Below are positions 25,109 through 33,643 of a stretch of DNA of 64,000 nt, in pieces. The DNA lies in assembly GCF_000240165.1 (NCBI RefSeq), contig NC_017585.1:372001-436000 (forward strand), in the 5' to 3' direction. Origin of the DNA: Streptantibioticus cattleyicolor NRRL 8057 = DSM 46488. GTDB taxonomy: Bacteria > Actinomycetota > Actinomycetes > Streptomycetales > Streptomycetaceae. Below the pieces are notes generated by a model. That model ran no database searches, had not been told where the DNA came from, and was given only the letters and a program-made list of their open reading frames with translations. The first letter of the stretch is position 1. The number at the start of each line of letters is the position of its first letter. The position numbers and the translations under genes were made by a program.

Positions 25109-25965
25109 GCCCCCGCCACCTCCTGGAGCGCGTCGGCGAGCTGGAGCACCCGGCGGGCCTTGGCGATCACCGGGGGCGCCACCAACTGGCCGTCGCCGCG
25201 CAGGTGGACGGAGTGGCTGTCGGTCTCCACCGAGCTGTTGAGCGCCTCGATCAGCAACCGGGCCTCCTCGATCTCCTCCACGGTCGGCGAGTACACGTCG
25301 TGGATGACCGGTATCTGGTCGGGGTGGATGGCGAACCGGCCGAAGAAGCCCATGGCCTTGCCGACCGTGCAGCTCTCCCGCAGCCCCGCCAGGTCCCGCA
25401 CCGCCGGGTAGACCGACTGCGCGGGCGAGGCGAGGCCGGCCGCCCGGGAGACCAGGACCATCTTGGAACGGCACAGGTCCAAGGCGTACTCGTCGCTGCC
25501 GGCGAACAGATCCGCGCGCAGGTCGGCCTCACCCAGGCCGATCATGGAGATCCGGGAGGAGGCCGACACCAGCTGGAAGGCGTGCTCGACGCCGTAGGCG
25601 GACTCGATCAGCAGATGGATGTCTGCGCGGCAGCCGAGGGCGTCCAGCCAGCCGGAGACCTGGCGGATGTCGTCGGTCCGCTCGCACTTGGGCAGCCTTA
25701 AACCGCGCAGCGCCGGGGCGGCGACCGCCTCGATGTCCGCCCGGCACCACGGCGTTCCGGGCCCGTTGACGCGTACGTAGGTCGGTTTGGGCGGGTCACC
25801 GGAGAGGATCTCCTCGGCGACCTTGCGTGCCTCGTCCTTGGCGGTGGACGGCACGCCGTCCTCCAGGTCGAGCACGACCGCGTCGGCGTCCCCGTCGTAC
25901 GCCTTCTCCACGAACCGTCCGCGGTGGGCCGGTACGTACAGGTAGCTGCGGTGCAGCTGGCTCAT
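25105..25965 (-). CDS. HpcH/HpaI-family CoA-ester lyase (citrate lyase beta-like)
   Basis: 286 residues similar to CitE, malyl-CoA, citramalyl-CoA and hydroxymethylglutaryl-CoA lyase-like proteins. SYLYVPAHRGRFVEKA opens the barrel, DAVVLDLEDGVP holds metal-site residues, LLIESAYGVEHA carries the conserved Glu, GLGEADLRADL follows, and GRFAIHPDQIPVIHDVYSP is the C-terminal signature. It should cleave a 3-hydroxyacyl-CoA into two pieces, or form one. The upstream gene is a CoA-transferase that could make its substrate. A ribosome binding site, AAGGAG, precedes the ATG at 25965. Confidence 0.9.
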   Translation of the reverse strand: MSQLHRSYLYVPAHRGRFVEKAYDGDADAVVLDLEDGVPSTAKDEARKVAEEILSGDPPKPTYVRVNGPGTPWCRADIEAVAAPALRGLRLPKCERTDDIRQVSGWLDALGCRADIHLLIESAYGVEHAFQLVSASSRISMIGLGEADLRADLFAGSDEYALDLCRSKMVLVSRAAGLASPAQSVYPAVRDLAGLRESCTVGKAMGFFGRFAIHPDQIPVIHDVYSPTVEEIEEARLLIEALNSSVETDSHSVHLRGDGQLVAPPVIAKARRVLQLADALQEVAGA

Positions 25966-27176
25966 CACACGACTCCTTCTCGGTGTAGTTCGGCCACCCG
26001 GTCCTCGTCGACGCCCAGGGCCCCGTAGACGCGGGCGTTGTCGCCGCCGAGCCGTCCGCCGGCGTGGCGTACCGCTCCGGGGGTGCGGGAGAGGCGGAAC
26101 GGTACGTTCTGCAGGCGCACGCTGCCCAGTTCGGGGTCGGGGAGGTCGATCAGGGCCTCGCGGTGCGCCAGGTGGGGGTCGGCGGCGACGTCGGCGAAGT
26201 CGTAGACCGGGGCGACGACCGCCTCGGCCTCCTCGAAGGCGCGCACCACATCGTCCCGGTCGCGTGCGCCGACCCAGGCGGCGACGGCCTCGTCGATCTC
26301 CTCGACGTGTTCCTTGCGGCCGGTGCCGGTGCCGAACCACGGCTGTTCGGCCAGGTCGGGGCGGCCGACCAGGCGCATCACGCGTTCCGCGATCCGCCGT
26401 GAGGGGGCGGAGACGGCCACCCATCCGCCGTCCTTGGTCCGGTAGGTGTTGCGGGGCGCGTTCCCCGCCGACCGGTTGCCGCGCCGCTCAGGGACGGTGC
26501 CCAGCGCGGCGTGGACGGTGGGGTAGGCGCCGACGACGGACAGCAGCGATTCCCACAGCGAGACGTCGACGACCTGTCCGTGTCCGTCCCGGTCCCGGGC
26601 GCGCAGCGCGGTGAGCACCGCGAAGGCCGTCATCACCCCGGTGACGCCGTCGCCCATGGGGAAGGACGGCAGCACCGGCGGCCCGTGCGGGTCCCCGGTC
26701 ATCGCCGCCACCCCGGACAACGCCTCGACGGCGGTGCCGAACCCGGGCCGGCGGGCGTACGGGCCGCTCTGGCCGTATCCGGTGACCCGTGCCATCACCA
26801 GCCCAGGGTTCTCCGCCGACAGCGTGTCGTAGTCGAGCCCCCACTTCTCGAAGGTGCCGGGGCGGAAGTTCTCGATCACCACGTCCGCCTCGCCCGCCAG
26901 CCGCCGGAAGATCTCCTGGCCTTCCGGGGTGCTCAGGTCGAGGCTGACGCAGTCCTTGTTGCGGCCGAGCAGTTTCCACCACAGCGACACGTCGTCCTTG
27001 CGGGCGCCGAAGGTCCGGATCGGATCGCCCCTGGGGTGTTCCACCTTGAGGACCTCGGCCCCGTAGTCGGCGAGCAGACAGCCGGCCAGCGGGGCGGCCA
27101 CCAGCGTCGCCGCGTCCAGCACCCTGATCCCCGACAACGGGCCCCGAACGGAATTGTCGTACACCGAATCAGACAC
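25965..27176 (-). CDS. Family III (CaiB/BaiF) CoA-transferase
   Basis: 403 residues using the GTG at 27176. An in-frame ATG at 27182 is possible, but it directly abuts the AAAGG ribosome binding site, whereas the GTG has 6-nt spacing. Family features are GIRVLDAATLVAAPLAGCLLAD in pieces near the N-terminus, ENFRPGTFEKWGL, GYGQSGPYARRPGF and the catalytic Asp in PSFPMGDGVTG (about 176). It transfers CoA, often from succinyl-CoA, to a carboxylic acid. It is first in the operon with a lyase, a cyclase and MmgE/PrpD. The combination resembles itaconate or mesaconate breakdown, but no hydratase gene is present. Confidence 0.9.
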   Translation of the reverse strand: MSDSVYDNSVRGPLSGIRVLDAATLVAAPLAGCLLADYGAEVLKVEHPRGDPIRTFGARKDDVSLWWKLLGRNKDCVSLDLSTPEGQEIFRRLAGEADVVIENFRPGTFEKWGLDYDTLSAENPGLVMARVTGYGQSGPYARRPGFGTAVEALSGVAAMTGDPHGPPVLPSFPMGDGVTGVMTAFAVLTALRARDRDGHGQVVDVSLWESLLSVVGAYPTVHAALGTVPERRGNRSAGNAPRNTYRTKDGGWVAVSAPSRRIAERVMRLVGRPDLAEQPWFGTGTGRKEHVEEIDEAVAAWVGARDRDDVVRAFEEAEAVVAPVYDFADVAADPHLAHREALIDLPDPELGSVRLQNVPFRLSRTPGAVRHAGGRLGGDNARVYGALGVDEDRVAELHREGVV

Positions 27177-28200
27177 GCGCATCCTTTCCCGCGCCCCGTG
27201 GGCACAACAGCCCCGGGAAACACTGGAATTTCATGACAGAGCACGCAAGAGATTCCCGCGAAGACGTTCGGGAAAGCCCGTCCGAACGCTTCGCCGGGAC
27301 GTGAAGAAATGAATCCGCTTCACCCACGCAACAGCGGTGACCCGCCCCCAATCCCCCGTGCAGCCTTGCGGAACCTGGAAGACTTGGAAGGAAGCCTGCC
27401 TTACTGTCGACGTGTCGTCAACCTACCGGCCGCCCTGCCCAGTTGGCCCGTCGCCAAAGCGATGACCTGCGCATTCTTAACACCCGCAAGATCGCGTCCA
27501 ATGCCCGGCGGCGGTGTGATGTGACTGACCACACACCACGGGCGGCGGCGGAGAAACATAACGTTGCCTAGGCCAACCAATTTTCCGGATGGAAACACCA
27601 CGGACGCCCGCACGACTCATGGAAAACCCTTTGACAGCACCTCGGTGTCCATTTCCGCCGGGGCCGTGTCGTTATTCCCGGGGGGTGCCGATCCGGGGCT
27701 TTGAAAGGCGAATGAACGCAAGGCGGAGCCATGACCGTTGCGGGCGCACCCGACCGCTTCGACGGCCCGGCACGGGCAGGGGCAGGGGCAGGGGCTTCCT
27801 CGCGTGACGACGGTGAACGGCCGGTGCGCGCGGCGTCTTCGGCGCGCTCCTGGCACCGTCCGGCGGCGGGCTTCTACGACCCGCGGCAGCGCAGCACGGC
27901 GTCGGCGACCTCGGGCAGCCACACGGCCGCCACCCGGGCCGGCACACCGGCACCGGGTGGGCGCAAGGATCCTGAGGCAGTCATCGGCCTGCGGCCGGCA
28001 CGGCCAGCTCACCCCCCGACAGCGTCCGCTCCACGAACCGCTCGATCACACCAGCCGTCGAATATCTTGGCACTCCCGGTGGTGGCGGGCAAGGCGCCCC
28101 CGCCCCCGGGGACCGGCGGGGCCGTGACTATGCTGATGAGCCGTTCGTGTCGGCGATCAGGGGCGCACCGCTCCGGTGCTTCGTGGGAGAGGTGGGGCGG
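27177..28200. other. One-kilobase gene-poor, AT-richer region
   Basis: No convincing gene. The left half (27180-27720) is clearly less GC-rich than the rest of the window and holds the hairpin at 27254-27299. A short GGGGCA repeat lies at 27772-27796. On the minus strand at about 27874-28073 two tiny overlapping frames (about 30 and 36 codons, the second from an ATG at 27984 and ending in VADAVLRCRGS) have protein-like sequence but weak start signals; they may be the eroded end of an older gene. Confidence 0.5.
27254..27299. promoter_or_regulatory. Large inverted repeat upstream of the CoA-transferase operon
   Basis: Two 18-nt arms (27254-27271 and 27282-27299; left arm TCCCGCGAAGACGTTCGG) pair at all but one bulged base on each side around a 10-nt loop. 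It lies about 80-125 nt upstream of the operon's start codon. It could be an operator for a dimeric regulator or a leader hairpin. No regulator gene is adjacent. Confidence 0.5.
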
Positions 28201-28431
28201 GTGGCCAAGCCCGTACGTGCGGCGATCGGGGACGTGTGGATCAGGTGCACGTTCTGCCAGGGCGATCTGTTCCGCAACCGTGAGGTGAAACTCAACAGCT
28301 CCGGCATGGAGCTGTTGAACGTCGGCTGGGCCAACGAGTCGGCGACCGGGCTGATCTGCTGGAACTGCGGCTACGTCCACCTGTTCGTCAACCGGGACCT
28401 CGAGTTGTACAAGGTGAAGCAGACCGGATAG
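28201..28431 (+). CDS. Small zinc-ribbon protein
   Basis: 76 residues from a GTG at 28201, preceded by a purine-rich GGGAGAGGTGG. Two CxxC pairs, RCTFCQGD and ICWNCGYVH, about 35 residues apart, form a classic zinc ribbon. Between them VKLNSSGMELLNVGW looks beta-stranded. The frame is open back to an ATG at 28147, but that extension is less convincing. Such stand-alone zinc ribbons are common in Streptomyces and have no assigned role. Confidence 0.7.
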   Translation: MAKPVRAAIGDVWIRCTFCQGDLFRNREVKLNSSGMELLNVGWANESATGLICWNCGYVHLFVNRDLELYKVKQTG

Positions 28432-28447
28432 CGGCGCTCTCCCGCCG

Positions 28448-29383
28448 TCAGTGCGGGATGCCGTCGATCAGCTCACGGGCCCCCTGGCGCAGCAGGGCGA
28501 CGGCGACCGCGGTGCCGAGGGTGGCCGGGTCGAGGCGGCCCGCCCACTCGTGGGCGTTGAGCACGGTCTTGCCGTCCGGGGTGAACACGCAGGCGCGCAA
28601 CGACAGATCACCGGAGCGGTGGGCGGTCGCGTAGCCGGCCACGGGGCTGTTGCAGTGGCCCTGGAGCACATGGAGGAACATGCGCTCCGCGGTGGCCTCC
28701 CGGTGCGTGCCGGGGTGGCCGAGCGCGCCGACCGTTTCGATCAGGGCGGTGTCGTCCTCGCGGCACTGCAGGGCGAGGATCCCGGCCCCGATGGACGGCA
28801 TCATCACCTCCGGCGGCAGGATCTCGGTGGCCGCCTCCGCGCGGCCGATCCGCCGCAGGCCCGCCACCGCCAGCAGCAGGGCGTCGGCCTCCCCGGCCGC
28901 CAGTTTCTCCAGCCGCCGGTTGGCGTTCCCGCGGAACGGCACGCAGCGCAAGTGCGGGTGGGAGACGGCCAGTTGGGCGACGCGGCGCACCGACGAGGTG
29001 CCGACGCGGGTGCCGGGCGGCAGCTCGTCCAGGGTCAGTCCGCCGGGGTGGACGAGGGCGTCGCGGATGTCGTCGCGTTCCAGGAAGGCCGCGAACGTGG
29101 TGCCGGCGGGCAACGGCCGGTCGGCGGGGACGTCCTTGAGGCAGTGCACGGCCAGGTCGGCCCGGCCCGCGAGCAGCGCCGCGTCGACCTCCTTGGTGAA
29201 CGCCCCCTTCCCCTCGACCTGGGCGAGGTCGCCCATCCACCGGTCCCCGGTCGTCCGTACCGGCACGACCTCGGTGCGGATGCGCGGGTGACGGGCGGCC
29301 AGTTCCGCGCGGACGCGCTCGACCTGGGCCAGCGCCATGGGCGAGTCACGGGAGACGATGCGGATCAGCTCGGGTGCGGACAT
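28448..29383 (-). CDS. hemC: Porphobilinogen deaminase (hydroxymethylbilane synthase)
   Basis: 311 residues. It joins four porphobilinogens into hydroxymethylbilane in tetrapyrrole synthesis, in the cytoplasm. [14 protein letters not shown] carries the catalytic Asp84; [10 protein letters not shown] and [12 protein letters not shown] are arginine-rich substrate-binding motifs; Cys244 in [11 protein letters not shown] is the dipyrromethane cofactor attachment site. It stands alone, whereas the housekeeping hemC normally sits with hemA and hemD, so this is probably a second copy. The ATG at 29383 begins [10 protein letters not shown]. Its 3' end meets the zinc-ribbon gene. Confidence 0.92.
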   Translation of the reverse strand: MSAPELIRIVSRDSPMALAQVERVRAELAARHPRIRTEVVPVRTTGDRWMGDLAQVEGKGAFTKEVDAALLAGRADLAVHCLKDVPADRPLPAGTTFAAFLERDDIRDALVHPGGLTLDELPPGTRVGTSSVRRVAQLAVSHPHLRCVPFRGNANRRLEKLAAGEADALLLAVAGLRRIGRAEAATEILPPEVMMPSIGAGILALQCREDDTALIETVGALGHPGTHREATAERMFLHVLQGHCNSPVAGYATAHRSGDLSLRACVFTPDGKTVLNAHEWAGRLDPATLGTAVAVALLRQGARELIDGIPH

Positions 29384-29707
29384 GGCGCCAACGATAGGCC
29401 CTCGCCGTGCGGTGGCCCGGCCGGGCTCCGCGCCGCCGCCGCCCGAGCCGACGTTCCGTCGGGACGACGCGGTCCGCACGGCCGCGCGAGCTTACGCACC
29501 GGCGGGTCAGCTCCGTCCGCTTCCGGCGGTGGCGCGGTGCCGTATCCCCGCGCCGGGCGGAACGGTCAAGTCGGCTTCGTACTAGGCGAGTTGACGCAAC
29601 GCCTCCGGACTGACGCGCCCGGTCCATGAGACCGACACGCTCCCCACCCGGTGTCGCACCGGTATGCCGCACACCACCCTCAAGGGTGACGTCCGTGCGC
29701 CTACCGC
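29384..29707. other. Spacer between hemC and a TetR gene
   Basis: About 320 bp with the hemC promoter expected on its left side. I see no gene, and no regulatory structure beyond a short hairpin (CACCC-TCAA-GGGTG near 29675-29688) that could serve the TetR gene as a weak terminator. Confidence 0.4.
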
Positions 29708-30328
29708 TCACCCGGCGTCGTCGGCCGGCCGGAACAGCGCGTCGAGGATGTGGTGGATCAGCTCCTCGGGGAACTCCTCCGGCGTGCCGTGGGCCTCCTC
29801 GGTGAGCCGCATCGCGGTCGCGCCCTCGTGCAGGATCACCATGAGCCGGGCCAGCTCGCGCGGACGGACCCGGGCGGCGTGGCCCGCCTTGGCCAGCGCG
29901 TCGTCGATCAACTCGGCCAGCCCGCCGATCAGCCGCGCCTCGTGCTCGGCGAGCTGCCGGGCGACCTCGGGGTGCCGCGCCGCGTGCAGCGTGAACTCCA
30001 TGGACAGCAGGAACCACCGCTGATCCGCCCGCTTACGGCCGGCCAGGTGACGCAACAGGTGCGACGGCAACTCCCGCCCCGGCCGCAACCGCCCCGCCGC
30101 CTCCCGCAGATCGGCCAGCAACTGATCGGCCTGCTGGTCGTAGAGGGCGAGGAACAGCTCTTCCTTGTCCTGGTAGTTCGAGTAGAACGCCCCCCGCGTC
30201 AACCCGGCCCGGGACACGATGTCGTGGATCGAGGTCGCATGGAACCCCTGCTCGACGAAGAGCGCGAGCGCACTCTCGTTCAACGCCGCGACCGTGACTG
30301 GACGACGCTTCGTCGGCGACTTGGGCAC
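29708..30328 (-). CDS. TetR-family transcriptional regulator
   Basis: 206 residues from a GTG at 30328 with AAGGA upstream. The N-terminal helix-turn-helix is standard (ALFVEQGFHATSIHDIV, then AGLTRGAFYSNYQDKEELF) and the helical C-terminus is the ligand and dimer domain. It lies upstream of, and on the same strand as, nothing it obviously controls; the fatty-acid-type genes to its right are candidates, with a GATACA/TGTATC palindrome at 31689-31705. Confidence 0.88.
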   Translation of the reverse strand: MPKSPTKRRPVTVAALNESALALFVEQGFHATSIHDIVSRAGLTRGAFYSNYQDKEELFLALYDQQADQLLADLREAAGRLRPGRELPSHLLRHLAGRKRADQRWFLLSMEFTLHAARHPEVARQLAEHEARLIGGLAELIDDALAKAGHAARVRPRELARLMVILHEGATAMRLTEEAHGTPEEFPEELIHHILDALFRPADDAG

Positions 30329-30686
30329 GAACGCTGATCCTTCATCCTCGGCTGATGTCCCCGCCGCCTCCCCCGGTACGGCACGACGCCGGGTCCTGGC
30401 GGCTCCGGCGCAGAGTTTACGGCGTCGGGCCGGCGGCGTCCGGCGGAGCGGGGCGGCTCCGGAGGGCGCCGGATGGAGCGCGGTCGGCGGCGGGGGCGTT
30501 CGGTGGCCGGTGCGGGTGGTGGCCGGTGGCGGCGGTGCCCGTCGCTCCCGGCCAGCGACCGGCGCCGCGGGCGCCCTGGCCACCCGCGCCGTAAGCGCGC
30601 GTTCAACGGCCGTCACCGGCAGCACCGTTCAGCCGTCCCCAACCCTGGCGCCCGAACCGCCCGGCCCCGCGCCGCAGGCGCCCCCC
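30329..30686. other. Spacer with no recognised gene
   Basis: About 360 bp of very GC-rich sequence between the TetR start and the end of the dehydrogenase gene. Open frames here are Arg/Pro/Gly-rich on every strand and lack ribosome binding sites. I see nothing specific. Confidence 0.4.
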
Positions 30687-31580
30687 TCACTCGCCCTCGC
30701 CGGAGGCGCCTCCGCCACTCGTCCGGTAGTCGTAGAAGCCCCGGCCGGTCTTGATGCCGAGGTGGCCGGAGTCGACGTAGCGGCGGAGGAGGTCGCGGGG
30801 GGCGGTGGGGAGGGAGGGGCGTTCTTCGGCGTAGTGGTTCTCGATGTCGAGGACGACGTCGAGGCCGACCTGGTCCATCGCGCGGAAGGGGCCGACGGGG
30901 GTGCCGGTGTTGATCTGCCACATGCGGTCGACGTCCTCGGGGGTGGCGACGCCCTCGGCCACCACGGCGAGCGCTTCGCGCTTGATCGCCGCCCAGACGC
31001 GGTTGAAGATGAAGCCGGTGCTCTCCTTGCGGGCCTCGAACGGGAAGATCCCGTAACGCGGCAGTTCGGCGAGGAGCAGGTCGACGACGGCGCGTCGGGT
31101 GCTGCCGGAGGACATCACGTCGACCGCGTTCTGCGCCGGCGGCATGTAGAAGTGGATGTTGACCACCCGGCCGGGGTCGGCGACGTGGTCGACGAAGCGG
31201 CTGGTCGGGTAGGACGAGGAGTTGCTGGCCAGGATGGCGTCGGCGGCGGCGAGGCGGTCGAGGTCGGCGAAGACGCGCTTCTTCAGGTCCAGCCGTTCCG
31301 GGACGGCCTCGATCACCAGCCAGGCGTCGGCGACGGCGGCGGCCAGGTCCTCATGGACGGTGAGCCGGCCGGGCCGGCCGCCCTCGATGCGGGCGGCGAC
31401 GGCGGGCAGTTCGCGCTCCACGTAGGCGCGGGCGTCCGCGAGCTGCCGTGCCGAGGGGTCGCTGATCCGCACCTCGCCACCGCGCGTGGCGAACATCAAG
31501 GCGATGCGGCGGCCGAGGGTACCGGCTCCGATCACGGCGACCGGGCGCTCTTCGACATCGCGGGGAACGGCGAACGGCAT
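30687..31580 (-). CDS. 3-hydroxyacyl-CoA dehydrogenase
   Basis: 297 residues, the length of single-function short-chain enzymes such as hydroxybutyryl-CoA dehydrogenase. The Rossmann loop is VIGAGTLGRR (G18-A-G-T-L-G); LVIEAVPERLDLKK, ILASNSSSYPTS and the catalytic-His region VVNIHFYMPP follow, with TGFIFNRVWAAIKREAL in the C-terminal domain. It oxidises a 3-hydroxyacyl-CoA with NAD. It is divergent from an acetoacetate decarboxylase gene, suggesting linked handling of a 3-keto or acetoacetyl compound. Confidence 0.9.
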   Translation of the reverse strand: MPFAVPRDVEERPVAVIGAGTLGRRIALMFATRGGEVRISDPSARQLADARAYVERELPAVAARIEGGRPGRLTVHEDLAAAVADAWLVIEAVPERLDLKKRVFADLDRLAAADAILASNSSSYPTSRFVDHVADPGRVVNIHFYMPPAQNAVDVMSSGSTRRAVVDLLLAELPRYGIFPFEARKESTGFIFNRVWAAIKREALAVVAEGVATPEDVDRMWQINTGTPVGPFRAMDQVGLDVVLDIENHYAEERPSLPTAPRDLLRRYVDSGHLGIKTGRGFYDYRTSGGGASGEGE

Positions 31581-31688
31581 GAAGATCACTTCCTTGGGAT
31601 TCCGGCCGCGCACCGGGTGCGCACCGGGTGCGGGGCGGCCTGGCGGGGGCCGTTTGCCTTGTCCCGCCAATCGGATGCACGATGTATC

Positions 31689-31705
31689 CGATACACACTG
31701 TATCG
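31689..31705. promoter_or_regulatory. Candidate operator between divergent genes
   Basis: A perfect palindrome CGATACA-CAC-TGTATCG in an AT-richer stretch between the dehydrogenase and decarboxylase starts, preceded by a related half-site GATGTATC. The size and spacing suit a TetR-type dimer. The nearby TetR gene at 29708 is the obvious candidate regulator, which is inferred. Confidence 0.6.
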
Positions 31706-31813
31706 CGCTGCCCCGCCGGACCACGACCCCGGCGCCAGGACGGCGAACCCCGTGACGGCACCGGGCCGCGACGAGCCGCCGGTACCCGAACGCCACCGCA
31801 CCAAGGAGTCCCC

Positions 31814-32563
31814 ATGCGCCTCGACCAGGTACCCCGCCACGCCTCCACCCCGCTGACCGTCCCCGTGTACCCGCCGCGCCCCACCCGCTTCACCGACCGC
31901 GAATACCTCAACGTCGTCTACCGCACCGACCCCGACGCGCTGCGCGCCGTCGTCCCCGAGCCGCTGGAGGTCACCGAGCCGCTGGTGCGGTTCGAGGTGA
32001 TGAGGATGGGCGAGGTCGACGGGTACGGCCCGTACGTGGAGGCCGGGCAGGTGATCCCGGTCCGGTACGGCGCCGAGGAGGGCGAATACCTGCACGCCAC
32101 GTACCTCGACAGCTTCGCCGCCACGGCCGCCGGACGGGAGCTGAGCGCGTACCCCAAGGTGATGGCGAGCCCCCGGCTCCACACCGAGGCCGGCGCCCTG
32201 GTGGGCACCCTGGACTTCGGCAGCGAGCGGGTGGCGACGGCGACCATGCCCTACAAGTGGCAGCCGCTGGACAGCCGCACCGCCCGCGGGCAGATCACCG
32301 TGCCGACGTACGCCGTCAAGATCGTCCCCGACTACACCGGCGGACTGCGCGTCTGCGACCTGGTGCGCACCCGCATCGAGGACGTCACGGTCAAGGAGGC
32401 TTGGACCGGCCCCGCCCGCCTCCAGCTCTTCGCCCACGTCATGGCGCCCCTGGCCGACCTGCCGGTCCTGGAGGTCGTCTCGGCCAGTCACATCGTCACC
32501 GACCTGACCCTCGCGCCGGCCCTGCCGGTGTACGACTACCTCACCCGCACCCCGTCGCGGTGA
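31814..32563 (+). CDS. Acetoacetate decarboxylase
   Basis: 249 residues, normal length for the Adc family. Schiff-base Lys115 lies in GRELSAYPKVMASP, at the same number as in the clostridial enzyme, and acidic residues precede it (FEVMRMGEVDGYGPYVEAG). The ATG has AAGGAG 5 nt upstream. It would decarboxylate acetoacetate or a related 3-keto acid. It is divergent from a 3-hydroxyacyl-CoA dehydrogenase with a shared palindrome between them. Some family members act on larger, cyclic or branched substrates, so acetoacetate is only the default. Confidence 0.88.
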   Translation: MRLDQVPRHASTPLTVPVYPPRPTRFTDREYLNVVYRTDPDALRAVVPEPLEVTEPLVRFEVMRMGEVDGYGPYVEAGQVIPVRYGAEEGEYLHATYLDSFAATAAGRELSAYPKVMASPRLHTEAGALVGTLDFGSERVATATMPYKWQPLDSRTARGQITVPTYAVKIVPDYTGGLRVCDLVRTRIEDVTVKEAWTGPARLQLFAHVMAPLADLPVLEVVSASHIVTDLTLAPALPVYDYLTRTPSR

Positions 32564-32667
32564 TCCGATGCCGCCGGGAACCGCCGGATTCCGCCGGCGC
32601 GTCGCGTCGACCGCGTTGATCAGCCCGAACTTGATCGTCCAGACCGGAAACCTTAGCGTTCGGAGGT

Positions 32668-33117
32668 ATGGACGAGGGTGTGGAAGAGGTGTCCGGCACG
32701 GCGGTGGCCGCGGCACGTGATCTGCGGGTGCTCTTCAGCAGGCTGCGCCGCCGGCTGAAGGAGGCGTCCGCGACCGAGGACCTCACCGCGCCGCAGACCT
32801 CCGTCCTGGCCCGGCTGGTCAAGGACGGCCCCTCGTCGGCGAGCGTGCTGGCGGGTGCCGAGCGGGTCCGGCCGCAGTCGATGGCGACCACGCTCGCCGC
32901 GCTGGAGTCGCACGGGCTGATCGCCCGCGCGCCCGACCCGGAGGACGGCCGCCGCCAGGTCGTCACGTTGACCCCGGCCGGCCGTGAACGCGCCGAAGGG
33001 GTCCGCGCCACCCGCGACGAGTGGCTGGCCCGCGCCTTCCAGGACCGCTACACCGACGGCGAACGCGCCACGATCACCGAGGCGTTGCGGCTGCTCGACC
33101 GGCTGACCCAGCCCTGA
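32668..33117 (+). CDS. MarR-family transcriptional regulator
   Basis: 149 residues. The recognition region SVLAGAERVRPQSMATTLAAL (about 52-72) and wing DPEDGRRQVVTLTPAGR (about 90-106) are closely similar to those of the MarR protein at 19500-19931, so the two are probably paralogues. The GGAGG before the ATG at 32668 has only 1-nt spacing, so translation might begin at a nearby GTG instead. A TTGATC direct repeat lies upstream. Target unknown. Confidence 0.85.
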   Translation: MDEGVEEVSGTAVAAARDLRVLFSRLRRRLKEASATEDLTAPQTSVLARLVKDGPSSASVLAGAERVRPQSMATTLAALESHGLIARAPDPEDGRRQVVTLTPAGRERAEGVRATRDEWLARAFQDRYTDGERATITEALRLLDRLTQP

Positions 33118-33279
33118 CCTCGCCGCCTCCGGCGCGGCGCACCGGCTCTGGGCAAACCCCGCCGGGGCCAGCAGAATGCGGGGTAGCCGACGCACGTACG
33201 CTCTTTCGGGAATCACAGTGCCGATGTACGGGGCAGGCCGTCGGCGGCGCGGCGCTTCACGGCAGATCGGACAGGTGAG

Positions 33280-33600
33280 ATGGACGGCACCGTGCTGGAG
33301 TACCGGACCGTCTTCCATGGTGAGCGGGCCGTCGTCCGGCTGTACGGCGAGATCGACATGGACAGCGCCCCCGACCTGACCACCGCGCTCGCCCTGTGTC
33401 TGGAGACCCGGCCCCATCAGGTGATCGTGGATCTGTCGGGGGTGGCCTTCTGCGACTGCTCCGGGCTGGACGCGTTACTGCGCGCCCGGGACCACGCGGC
33501 GGTCCGGGGCATCCCGTTGACGGTGACCGGGGTGACCGCCCCGGTGGTGGTGCGGCTGTTCGCGCTCACCGGGGCCGACGTGGCGCTCGGGGCCCGGTGA
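33280..33600 (+). CDS. STAS-domain anti-sigma factor antagonist
   Basis: 106 residues, one SpoIIAA-like STAS domain. VVRLYGEIDMDSAPDL is the first strand, and the switch site FCDCSGLDALLRAR holds Ser61, the position phosphorylated by RsbW-type kinases. Two partner-type genes lie nearby (an anti-sigma kinase at 34063 and a second STAS protein at 34591), so a partner-switching module is likely. No sigma factor gene is seen next to it. Confidence 0.9.
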   Translation: MDGTVLEYRTVFHGERAVVRLYGEIDMDSAPDLTTALALCLETRPHQVIVDLSGVAFCDCSGLDALLRARDHAAVRGIPLTVTGVTAPVVVRLFALTGADVALGAR

Positions 33601-33605
33601 ATTCG

Positions 33606-33634
33606 CGGGGCGCGCCGCGGTGCGACGCGCCCCG
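33606..33634. terminator. Bidirectional terminator
   Basis: A 9-bp stem (CGGGGCGCG with CGCGCCCCG, 11-nt loop) between the convergent STAS and small secreted protein genes. Confidence 0.65.
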
Positions 33635-33643
33635 GGCGGCCGG

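Noticed and set aside
27772-27796. GGGGCA short repeats as a functional minisatellite
   Set aside because: Only about four units in GC-rich DNA with no associated gene; chance slippage explains it.
27731-28288. 185-codon plus-strand frame beginning at 27731
   Set aside because: It overlaps the zinc-ribbon gene in another frame, has Ser/Arg/Pro-biased sequence and no supporting start site.
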